Source: Micropruina sonneratiae (GTDB lineage: Bacteria > Actinomycetota > Actinomycetes > Propionibacteriales > Propionibacteriaceae). From it: a stretch of 64,000 nt of DNA. Positions 24,190 through 30,411 of the stretch are shown one piece after another. The notes beneath the pieces are model-generated. The model saw nothing but the letters and a program-made list of their open reading frames with translations. It was not told where the DNA came from and made no database searches. The translations under genes were made by a program, and so were the position numbers. The stretch spans positions 186,001 through 250,000 of the forward strand of contig NZ_JAPDHX010000005.1 of NCBI RefSeq assembly GCF_025972045.1, given 5' to 3'. Every line of letters starts with the position of its first letter. Within the stretch, counting starts at the first letter, position 1.

Positions 24190-24660
24190 TCAGGCCAGCG
24201 CCGGCTGCTCGGTTCGTTCGTGGTCGAGCAGCCAGCGTTTGCGCTCCATCCCGCCCGCGTAGCCGGTCAGCGCCCCCGAGGCGCCGATAACCCGATGGCA
24301 CGGCACCACGATCGCGATCGGGTTGCGGCTGTTGGCCAGCCCCACCGCGCGGGACGCGGTCGGCTGGCCGATGTGCGCGGCGAGGCGTCCGTAGCTCCAG
24401 GTCTCGCCGAACCCGATCCCGGTCAGCGCGGCCCACACCATCCGCTGGAACGGCGTCCCCGCGGTCTGCGCCAGCGGCAGGTCGAAGTCGGTGCGCTTGC
24501 CGGCGAAGTATTCGCGCAACTGCCGCGCCGCGGTGTCGGACGCCACCGAAGCCGGGACGGGCACCGGCGGCTCGCCGAACCGGACGGCGGTGAGGTTGCC
24601 GTCGGCGTCCGTGGCGACCCAGATGGGGCCGACCGGGCTGGCCAGCGTGGAGATGTTCAT
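24190..24660 (-). CDS. ogt: methylated-DNA--protein-cysteine methyltransferase
   Basis: A 156-residue suicide repair protein that moves the methyl group from O6-methylguanine to its own cysteine. The active-site motif is NPIAIVVPCHRVIGASGALT. The helix-turn-helix with the arginine finger is YGRLAAHIGQPTASRAVGLA, and FAGKRTDFDLPL is the family's N-terminal edge. Its ATG overlaps the stop of the Ada/AlkA gene by four bases, so both repair proteins are co-translated. This arrangement suggests an adaptive response to alkylation. Confidence 0.95.
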   Translation of the reverse strand: MNISTLASPVGPIWVATDADGNLTAVRFGEPPVPVPASVASDTAARQLREYFAGKRTDFDLPLAQTAGTPFQRMVWAALTGIGFGETWSYGRLAAHIGQPTASRAVGLANSRNPIAIVVPCHRVIGASGALTGYAGGMERKRWLLDHERTEQPALA

Positions 24661-26120
24661 GATGCCTCCGGAACTCGGTTGATCGGGTGGTCGAGCACCG
24701 ACCACAGGTACTGGGTGGCGTAGCTGCGCCACGGGCGCCATCGTTCGGACGCCGTCGCGAGCCCGCCGATGCCCAGCCGCTGCGCGGCGCGCACGACCCC
24801 CAGGTCGGTGGCGGGGAAGGCGTCCGGGTCGCCGAGCGCCCGCATGGCGACGTTCTCGACGGTCCACGGCCCGATGCCGGGCAGGGCGGCCAATGCGCGC
24901 CGCGCCTCGCTGCGGTCGGCGCCCGCGGACAGGTCGATACTGCCCCCGGCCAGTGCGCTGGCCAGCCCGATCAGCGTCTCGGCGCGTCGTCGGGGGCCGG
25001 CCAGGTCGGCGGGGGCGAGCGTCGCCACGGCGTCCGGGCCGGGAAAGAGGTGGGTGAGGCCGCCGCCCGGGTCGTCGACGGGCGTGCCCAGCCGGCGCAC
25101 CACGCGGGCCGTCTGGGTGCGGGCCGCCGCCGTCGACACCTGCTGGCCGAGCACCATCCGCAGGGCGGTCTCGGCGCCGTCGACGCCGCGCGGCACCCGG
25201 CGTCCGGGCGCGGCGGCGACCAGGGGCGCCAACGCCGGGTCGGCGGCGAGCACCTCGTCGACGGCGACCGGGTCGGCGTCGAGGTCGAGCAGCCGCCGGC
25301 AGCGGCCGATCGCCGGGGTCAGGTCGCGCGGATCGGCCAGCCACAGGGTCGCGGTGACGTGGTCGGCGCGCGGCGCCAACGCCGCGATGCCCGGCCCGTG
25401 CGGCAGGGTCAGGGTGCGCCGGTAGGCGCCGTCGCGCCACTCCTCCACCCCGGGTACGGCGGTGGCGGCCAGGTGTCCGAACAGGTTCGACGCCTCGAAC
25501 GGACGCCGCACCGGCAGCCGCAACTCGACCGCACCCAGCCGCCGCGGACGCCGGTCGCGGCGCAACCGGGCCCGCAACTCGCCGGGGGTGAGCGCGAACG
25601 CGGCCCGGATCGCGTCGTTGAACGAGCGCACCGAGCCGAACCCGGCGGCGAAGGCCACTTCGCCCAGCTTCAGGTCGGTGGTCTCGAGCAGCACCCGGGC
25701 GGTGTGGGCACGCTGGGCTCGGGCCAGCGCCAGCGGCGAGGCGCCGAGCTCACCGGCCAGCACCCGCTGCAGTTGGCGCACCGAGTAGCCGAGGCGTCCG
25801 GCCACCCCCGGCACGCCCTCGCGGTCGACCAGCCCGTCGCCGATCAGCCGCATCGCCCGGGCGACGGTGTCGGCGCGAACGTCCCAGGCGGCCGAGCCGG
25901 GCACGGTGTCGGGCCGGCAACGACGGCAGGCGCGGTAGCCGGCATCCTGCGCCGCGGCGGCACTGGCGTAGAAAGAGGTGTTCTCGGGTCGCGGGGTGAG
26001 CGCCGGGCAGCTGGGCCGGCAGTAGATCCGGGTGGTGCGCACGGCGGTGAAGAACTCGCCGTCGAAGCGGGCGTCGCGGCTCGCGACTGCCCGCAGGCAC
26101 ACCTCACGGTTCGGGATCAT
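24657..26120 (-). CDS. alkA: Ada regulatory domain fused to AlkA 3-methyladenine glycosylase
   Basis: A 487-residue three-part protein. Residues 1-75 are the Ada zinc domain, with cysteines in RIYCRPSCPALTPRPENTSF and YRACRRCRPD that accept a methyl group from phosphotriesters. Residues about 85-185 are an AraC-type DNA-binding region (SVRQLQRVLAGELGASPLAL). Residues about 200-487 are AlkA, with the helix-hairpin-helix LAALPGIGPWTVENVAMRAL and the catalytic Asp in DAFPATDLGVVRAA. The protein thus senses methyl damage, activates transcription and removes alkylated bases. It lacks the C-terminal Ada methyltransferase, which is supplied by the overlapping ogt gene. Ada-AlkA fusions are known in actinobacteria. 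Confidence 0.95.
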   Translation of the reverse strand: MIPNREVCLRAVASRDARFDGEFFTAVRTTRIYCRPSCPALTPRPENTSFYASAAAAQDAGYRACRRCRPDTVPGSAAWDVRADTVARAMRLIGDGLVDREGVPGVAGRLGYSVRQLQRVLAGELGASPLALARAQRAHTARVLLETTDLKLGEVAFAAGFGSVRSFNDAIRAAFALTPGELRARLRRDRRPRRLGAVELRLPVRRPFEASNLFGHLAATAVPGVEEWRDGAYRRTLTLPHGPGIAALAPRADHVTATLWLADPRDLTPAIGRCRRLLDLDADPVAVDEVLAADPALAPLVAAAPGRRVPRGVDGAETALRMVLGQQVSTAAARTQTARVVRRLGTPVDDPGGGLTHLFPGPDAVATLAPADLAGPRRRAETLIGLASALAGGSIDLSAGADRSEARRALAALPGIGPWTVENVAMRALGDPDAFPATDLGVVRAAQRLGIGGLATASERWRPWRSYATQYLWSVLDHPINRVPEAS

Positions 26121-26187
26121 GGCTCCATCATGGCCGCCTCCAGAGACACTTCCTAGCAGGAATGCGACATGGCATTCCGTACCCGGA

Positions 26188-26233
26188 GCAGGCTCACAAT
26201 CCGCGGATGCGCAGGCTCACAATCCGCGGATGC
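26188..26233. repeat. perfect 23-bp tandem duplication at the end of the DUF1905 gene
   Basis: The 23 bases at 26188-26210 are repeated exactly at 26211-26233, and four more bases continue the unit. Each copy contains the stop codon and last codons (IRGL) of the DUF1905 gene, so the second copy carries a duplicate gene end beyond the stop. The exact identity suggests a recent slippage event. Confidence 0.9.
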
Positions 26234-26510
26234 GCAGCGTCACCCCGATCGAATCCCCCAGCCCGATCGACTCCGCGGCACGCACGGCGTCCTTGACCGG
26301 GAGCAGATAACCGCCGTCGCGGGGGAACAGCGAGGTCGTCCAGGTGGTCGCACCGGTGACCGCCTCGACCGGGATGACGCCCCAGCCGTACGTCACCGCC
26401 CTGGCCAGCTCGCGGACCTCGTCCGCCACCCAGCCGGGCAGCCGCATGAAGTGGTACGGCGCCGGTCCCCGCCATTCGATCACCGTGCCGTCGAAGTCGA
26501 ACTCCACCAC
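26217..26510 (-). CDS. DUF1905 domain protein
   Basis: A 97-residue beta-barrel-type small protein. FDFDGTVIEWRGPAPYHFMR followed by PYGWGVIPVEAV-like text (VTYGWGVIPVEAVTG, then TTWTTSLFPRDGGYLLPVK) matches DUF1905, a family often seen next to or fused with YdeI/OmdA-type DUF1801-like domains. Function is unknown. It stands alone on the minus strand, and the last codons plus stop are duplicated downstream in a 23-bp tandem repeat. The nearest DUF1801 gene, 2 kb away, may be functionally related, but that is inference. Confidence 0.75.
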   Translation of the reverse strand: MVEFDFDGTVIEWRGPAPYHFMRLPGWVADEVRELARAVTYGWGVIPVEAVTGATTWTTSLFPRDGGYLLPVKDAVRAAESIGLGDSIGVTLRIRGL

Positions 26511-26553
26511 CCGGGCAGTGTGCCATCCGCGGGCCGACCGGTCACCGGGCGCC

Positions 26554-27192
26554 CTACGACGCGGGGCCGAGGACGCCGGCCACCACGTCGCGGACCAGTC
26601 GGCGACCCAGGGCGTCCAGTTCGTGACGGGCCTGGCCCCGCAACGGTCCGAGCAGTGCCAGCGAGGCGAACCCGTGCACGCTCGACCAGCAGTGCACCGC
26701 GGCCGACGAAACCGAGTCGGGCGGCAGCGACCCCTGTGCGGCCGCCGCCGCCAACGCGTCGGTCAGCAGTTGGAAGGGTGTGCGTCCACCGTCACCGGCC
26801 CCCTCGGGCAGTTCGGCGTGCCCCATGTCGAGCAGCCCGAACAGGCCTGTCCGGAAGCCGTTGGGATTGTCCAGCGCGTAGGCGATGTAACCGTCGCCGA
26901 CCGCCGTCAGCAGGTCCCGTGGCCGGGCCCGGTGCGCCGCCGGCAACGCCGCCTGATGGGCCTCGATCACCCCGGCCAGGGCCCCCAACGCCCGCATCCC
27001 GACCGCGGCCCGCAACTGGTCGACGTTGGCGAAGTGCCGGTAGGCGGCGGTGGGGCTGACCCCGGCCCGACGGGTCACCGCCCGCAGGGTGACGGCCTGC
27101 GGCCCCTCGTCCAGGGCGAGCCCGTAGCCGGCCCGGACCAGCGCCGCGCGCAGGTCGCCGTGGTGGTAGGGGTGCGCTCTTGCCTCGGGCAT
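26554..27192 (-). CDS. TetR/AcrR family regulator
   Basis: A 212-residue repressor. The helix-turn-helix spans residues about 13-58, with PYHHGDLRAALVRAGYGLAL and TLRAVTRRAGVSPTAAYRHF, followed by a TetR_C_33/WHG-like ligand domain (LLTAVGDGYIAYALDNPNGF, and VHCWSSVHGFASLALLGPL). It is divergent from the DinB gene at 27255. The 19-bp palindrome at 27222-27240 lies between them and is the most likely operator, implying control of both genes. The ligand is unknown. Confidence 0.85.
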   Translation of the reverse strand: MPEARAHPYHHGDLRAALVRAGYGLALDEGPQAVTLRAVTRRAGVSPTAAYRHFANVDQLRAAVGMRALGALAGVIEAHQAALPAAHRARPRDLLTAVGDGYIAYALDNPNGFRTGLFGLLDMGHAELPEGAGDGGRTPFQLLTDALAAAAAQGSLPPDSVSSAAVHCWSSVHGFASLALLGPLRGQARHELDALGRRLVRDVVAGVLGPAS

Positions 27193-27221
27193 CGGGCAGC
27201 ACCTACTGTGGCCGGCACGCG

Positions 27222-27240
27222 ATGTTCACAGCGTCAACAT
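27222..27240. promoter_or_regulatory. candidate TetR operator, ATGTTCAC-AGC-GTCAACAT
   Basis: An inverted repeat with 7 of 8 paired positions around a three-base centre, in the divergent promoter region between the TetR gene and the DinB gene. Size and placement are typical of TetR-family operators. Confidence 0.6.
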
Positions 27241-27254
27241 TAGAGGAGCGGTGC

Positions 27255-27746
27255 ATGCCGGACGAGCGAAACCTGCTGTTGGGGAGGCTTCGGGGCGAAC
27301 GCAGGCACGTGCTGGCCCAACTCGAGGGGCTCTCCGAGGAGCAGCTGCGCAGCCCCGTGCTGCCGTCGGGCTGGACGCCGTTGGGCCTGGTCCGGCACCT
27401 GACCTTCTCGGACGAGCGCTACTGGTTCGAGACCGTGATGGCGGGCGGCGACCTCGACTACTGGCCCGAGGGCGACAACGCCGACTGGCTGGTCGGGCCC
27501 GACGAGCCGGCCGAGGCCGTGCTCGCCGCCTACCGGGGCGCGGCCGCGGCGTCCGACGCTCTCATCGAGGCCACCGAGCTGGACGCCCCGCCGCGGCACC
27601 CGGAGTACTGGTGGGAATCGGCCGGCCTGTCCTTCCCCGACCTGCGCAGCGTGCTCGTCCACGTGCTGGTCGAGACCGCCGTGCACGCGGGCCAGCTGGA
27701 CGCCGCCCGCGAGTTGATCGACGGCCGCCAGTACATCGTCCTGTGA
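27255..27746 (+). CDS. DinB/DUF664 family protein
   Basis: A 163-residue four-helix protein of the DinB superfamily, whose members often are metal-dependent thiol transferases (for mycothiol or bacillithiol). The metal triad is suggested by LVRHLTFSDERYWF (first His, near residue 45) and LVHVLVETAVHAGQLDAARE (two His near the C-terminus). LPSGWTPLGLVRHL is the DUF664 pattern. GAGGAG precedes the ATG by six bases. The divergent TetR gene and the shared operator suggest induced expression; a VOC gene follows 28 bases later and is likely co-transcribed. Confidence 0.8.
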   Translation: MPDERNLLLGRLRGERRHVLAQLEGLSEEQLRSPVLPSGWTPLGLVRHLTFSDERYWFETVMAGGDLDYWPEGDNADWLVGPDEPAEAVLAAYRGAAAASDALIEATELDAPPRHPEYWWESAGLSFPDLRSVLVHVLVETAVHAGQLDAARELIDGRQYIVL

Positions 27747-27774
27747 CCGCCCCGACCCGACGAGAGGAGAACCG

Positions 27775-28215
27775 ATGACCATCCAACTGACCCCCTACCT
27801 CAACTTCCCCGGCAACGGCCGGGAAGCGATGACCTACTATCACGGCATCCTCGGCGGCGACCTGCAGCTGTTCGGCTTCCGTGAGTTCGGCGTCCCGGAC
27901 GCCCCCGAGGAGGGGCTGATGCACGGCCAGCTGACCGGGGACGGCTTCACGATCATGGCCTCCGACGCGATGCCCGGCGCCGAACAGACCTGGGGCGGCA
28001 CCCGGGTCTACTGCTCGTTCTTCGGCGACGACCTTCAGACCCAGACCCGCTGGTTCGAGGCCCTGGCCGCCGACGGCAGCATCGGCCAGCCGCTGGAGAT
28101 GCAGGTCTGGGGCGACGTGTACGGCCTGGTCAAGGACAAGTACGGCATTGAGTGGATGTTCAACGTGGCCGCGCCGCAGGGTTGGGCCGCGACCGTTGAG
28201 GTGGCGGGCGGCTGA
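27775..28215 (+). CDS. PhnB-like VOC family protein
   Basis: A 146-residue protein of the PhnB/glyoxalase-like branch of the VOC superfamily. LTPYLNFPGNGREAMTYYHG, LGGDLQLFGF, and GGTRVYCSFFGDDLQ with EMQVWGDVYGLVKDKYGIEW are the family landmarks. These proteins usually bind or modify small molecules; PhnB itself has no proven catalytic role. AGAGGAG stands before the ATG. It sits 28 bases after the DinB gene, behind the same TetR-controlled promoter, so it probably belongs to the same response to a toxic compound. Confidence 0.8.
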   Translation: MTIQLTPYLNFPGNGREAMTYYHGILGGDLQLFGFREFGVPDAPEEGLMHGQLTGDGFTIMASDAMPGAEQTWGGTRVYCSFFGDDLQTQTRWFEALAADGSIGQPLEMQVWGDVYGLVKDKYGIEWMFNVAAPQGWAATVEVAGG

Positions 28216-28227
28216 GCCCCGGCACTG

Positions 28228-28695
28228 TCAGCCGGTGCTGACCACCTCGGCGTCCTCGTCGTCGCCCGGCCAGTCGAAGCCGTCGACGTAGAGCCGCAGC
28301 CTCGACTCGGTGAGCCGCAGGGCGTTCGCCTCGTGCCGGTCGTTGCGCTGCTTGACCCGCTGCCACAGCACGTCGAAGGGCGCGGTGAACACCAGCAGTT
28401 CGTAGCCGACGCCGGCCGCCCCGCACAGCCGCCGCCACTCGTCCCGCACCGCCCGGTCGGCGAGTGACAGGTCGACCACGACGTCCTTGCCGTGCGCCAG
28501 CGCCTCGTCGAAGTCCCGCTTCAGCCCGGCGTAGAGCTCGTCGAGACGGTGTTGCGGCGGTTCGTCCTGCTGCCAGCCGTCGTCCCACACCGCCTCGTCC
28601 ATCGACAGCCGGACGGCGCCACGCCGTTCGAGCTTCAGCGCATGGGTGGTCTTGCCGGAACCGGCGGGACCGCACAACAGGGTGACCTTGGGCAT
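28228..28695 (-). CDS. P-loop kinase/ATPase (AAA_33-like)
   Basis: A 155-residue protein with a Walker A loop at the start, LLCGPAGSGKTTHALKLERR, a DEAVWDDGWQQDEPP switch region, and KDVVVDLSLADRAVRDEWRR as Walker B. The size and layout fit small AAA_33 kinases acting on nucleotides, sugars or RNA ends. No lid signature points to a given substrate. The ATG chosen precedes the core directly. It converges with the VOC gene and lies 46 bases downstream of the WYL regulator on the same strand. Confidence 0.75.
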   Translation of the reverse strand: MPKVTLLCGPAGSGKTTHALKLERRGAVRLSMDEAVWDDGWQQDEPPQHRLDELYAGLKRDFDEALAHGKDVVVDLSLADRAVRDEWRRLCGAAGVGYELLVFTAPFDVLWQRVKQRNDRHEANALRLTESRLRLYVDGFDWPGDDEDAEVVSTG

Positions 28696-28741
28696 GCCTG
28701 CCAGCATGCCAGGGCGGGCCAGGGCCGGCGTTGCGCGGCTG

Positions 28742-29725
28742 TTACGACTCCCCCGGCTCGATCCCGGACGCCGCGGCCGCCAGCAACCGCCGCCCGGCGG
28801 CGGCGAAGGCGTCCCGGACGGCGACATCGCCGAGCACGGTGTACGGCGCCTCGAGTCCGGTCAGCCACGACGGCACGTGTTCGGGGTGGTCGGTGCCGGC
28901 GCGCAGTTCGGTGCGCCGCTCGTCGAGGGCGCGCAGCCGGTTGCTGTAGTGGCCGAACCAGTCGCTCAACGGGCCGATCGGCGCCTCGATCACCACCACG
29001 GCGGTGTGCCGGTACGACTCGGCCGGGATGCGCCCCAGCCGCTGGACGGCGTCCGGGGCATCGGAGCGGGGGCGGTAGCCGAAGGTGGACACCGCCAGGT
29101 CGGTCAGCCGGTCGAGCCGGAACAGCCGCCAGTCGTCCCGGTCGAGGTCGAAGCCGGACAGGTACCAGCCGTTGTCGCTGGCGACGAGCTGGTAGGGCTC
29201 GACCCAGCGCCTGGCCAGGTCACCCCGGCCGGAGCGGGTCGGCGGGTAGCCGAAGCCGATCCGCGACCGGTTGCGGATGGCGGCGGCGAGCCGGGTGAGC
29301 GACTCGGGAGCAGATCGGCGCGTCGGCAGGCCGGTGTGTCGCACCGTGTCACGCAGGTCGCGCAGCCGTTCCCGCAGCGGGGCCGGCAGGGCGGCGTCCA
29401 GTTTGGCGAGCGCGCTGACGGCGTCCTCGGCCTCGGCGCCCTCACCGAGCGCAGCGGTGCGCTGCAGGCCCAGCCCGATCGCCACCGCCTCGTCCTCGGT
29501 GAACAGCAGCGGCGGGACGGCTCTGCCGCGGGACAGCCGGTAGCCGCCGGCCACACCGCGTTCGCCCTCGACCGCGTAGCCGAGTTGCCGGAGCCGCTCG
29601 ATGTCCCTGCGCACGGTGCGGGTGGTCACGCCGAGGTCGCCGGCCAGCTCGGACGCCGTCCATCCCGGCCGGGACTGCAGCAGCCCCAGCACCCGCAGCG
29701 CCCGCTCGGTGGTGTCGGTGGACAT
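28742..29725 (-). CDS. WYL-domain transcriptional regulator
   Basis: A 327-residue protein with an N-terminal DeoR-type helix-turn-helix (GWTASELAGDLGVTTRTVRR, DIERLRQLGYAVEGERGVAG) and a WYL domain near residues 145-225 with EPYQLVASDNGWYLSGFDLD and FRLDRLTDLAVS. WYL domains bind nucleic acids or small ligands and often regulate stress or defence genes. It is divergent from a DinB gene; the palindrome CTGTCC-N8-GGACAG lies in the shared promoter. That neighbour is the obvious target. Confidence 0.88.
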   Translation of the reverse strand: MSTDTTERALRVLGLLQSRPGWTASELAGDLGVTTRTVRRDIERLRQLGYAVEGERGVAGGYRLSRGRAVPPLLFTEDEAVAIGLGLQRTAALGEGAEAEDAVSALAKLDAALPAPLRERLRDLRDTVRHTGLPTRRSAPESLTRLAAAIRNRSRIGFGYPPTRSGRGDLARRWVEPYQLVASDNGWYLSGFDLDRDDWRLFRLDRLTDLAVSTFGYRPRSDAPDAVQRLGRIPAESYRHTAVVVIEAPIGPLSDWFGHYSNRLRALDERRTELRAGTDHPEHVPSWLTGLEAPYTVLGDVAVRDAFAAAGRRLLAAAASGIEPGES

Positions 29726-29758
29726 GGCTCCACGATCCCATGAACCAAAGGACTGTTC

Positions 29759-29778
29759 CTGTCCTATTTGAGGGACAG
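29759..29778. promoter_or_regulatory. candidate WYL-regulator operator CTGTCC-N8-GGACAG
   Basis: A perfect 6-bp inverted repeat with an eight-base AT-rich centre in the 98-base region between the divergent WYL and DinB genes. Its position over both promoters suggests an operator. Confidence 0.5.
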
Positions 29779-29823
29779 ACTTGGATTATCAGTCAGGCGG
29801 GCGACGACGAAAGGACACCGACC

Positions 29824-30411
29824 ATGGCTTTCCTCACTCCGAACGCGACCGGCGAGGCCCCGGTGCTGGCGAGCTTCCTGCGCAACCAGTTGGCCCAGGT
29901 CCGCTCCACGACCCACGGCCTGAGCGACGCCGACTGGCACCGGCGCTCGACGGTCAGCGCGTTCACCCTGGCCGACCTGATCGACCACGTCGGCCTGGTG
30001 GCCCAGCAGTACGGCGTCGGCATCGAGGCCACCGTCGGCGGTTCGGCCGAGTACAGCCGCGGTATCACCGAGGGCGAGCCCGACCCCATCGACGGCCTGA
30101 CCGGCGAGCAGTTGCTGGCCGCCTTCGACGAGCGGGTCGCCGGCGTCTCCGCCCAGCTCGACCGGATCGTCGCCGGAGAGATCCCGCTCGACGGCAAGGT
30201 GCCGGTGCCGGCGGCGCCGTGGTTCCCGGCCGACCTGACCCACTGGGAGGTGCGCTGGGTGCTGGTGCACCTGTGCACCGAGATCGCCCGGCACGCGGGC
30301 CATGCCGACATCATCCGCGAGGCGATCGACGGCAAGCAGGCCTACGAGCTCAACGACCTGGCCGACGGCATCGAGCCGGTCGATTGGCAGGCGCTCAGTC
30401 AGGAAGGCTGA
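29824..30411 (+). CDS. DinB superfamily protein (DUF664), second copy
   Basis: A 195-residue DinB fold protein. LADLIDHVGLVAQQYGVGIE supplies the first His, and LVHLCTEIARHAGHADIIRE the two others, giving a full metal triad. RSTVSAFTLADLIDH is the DUF664 start. It is longer than the other DinB gene of this window and shares little beyond the pattern. AAAGGA lies nine bases before the ATG. Its control by the divergent WYL regulator is inferred. The gene ends inside the 3' end of ligD (17-base convergent overlap). Confidence 0.8.
   Translation: MAFLTPNATGEAPVLASFLRNQLAQVRSTTHGLSDADWHRRSTVSAFTLADLIDHVGLVAQQYGVGIEATVGGSAEYSRGITEGEPDPIDGLTGEQLLAAFDERVAGVSAQLDRIVAGEIPLDGKVPVPAAPWFPADLTHWEVRWVLVHLCTEIARHAGHADIIREAIDGKQAYELNDLADGIEPVDWQALSQEG

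Noticed and set aside
24687-26156. Long plus-strand frame opposite the ada-alkA gene
   Set aside because: Low-complexity Gly/Arg/His composition; the minus strand has all Ada, AraC and AlkA motifs.
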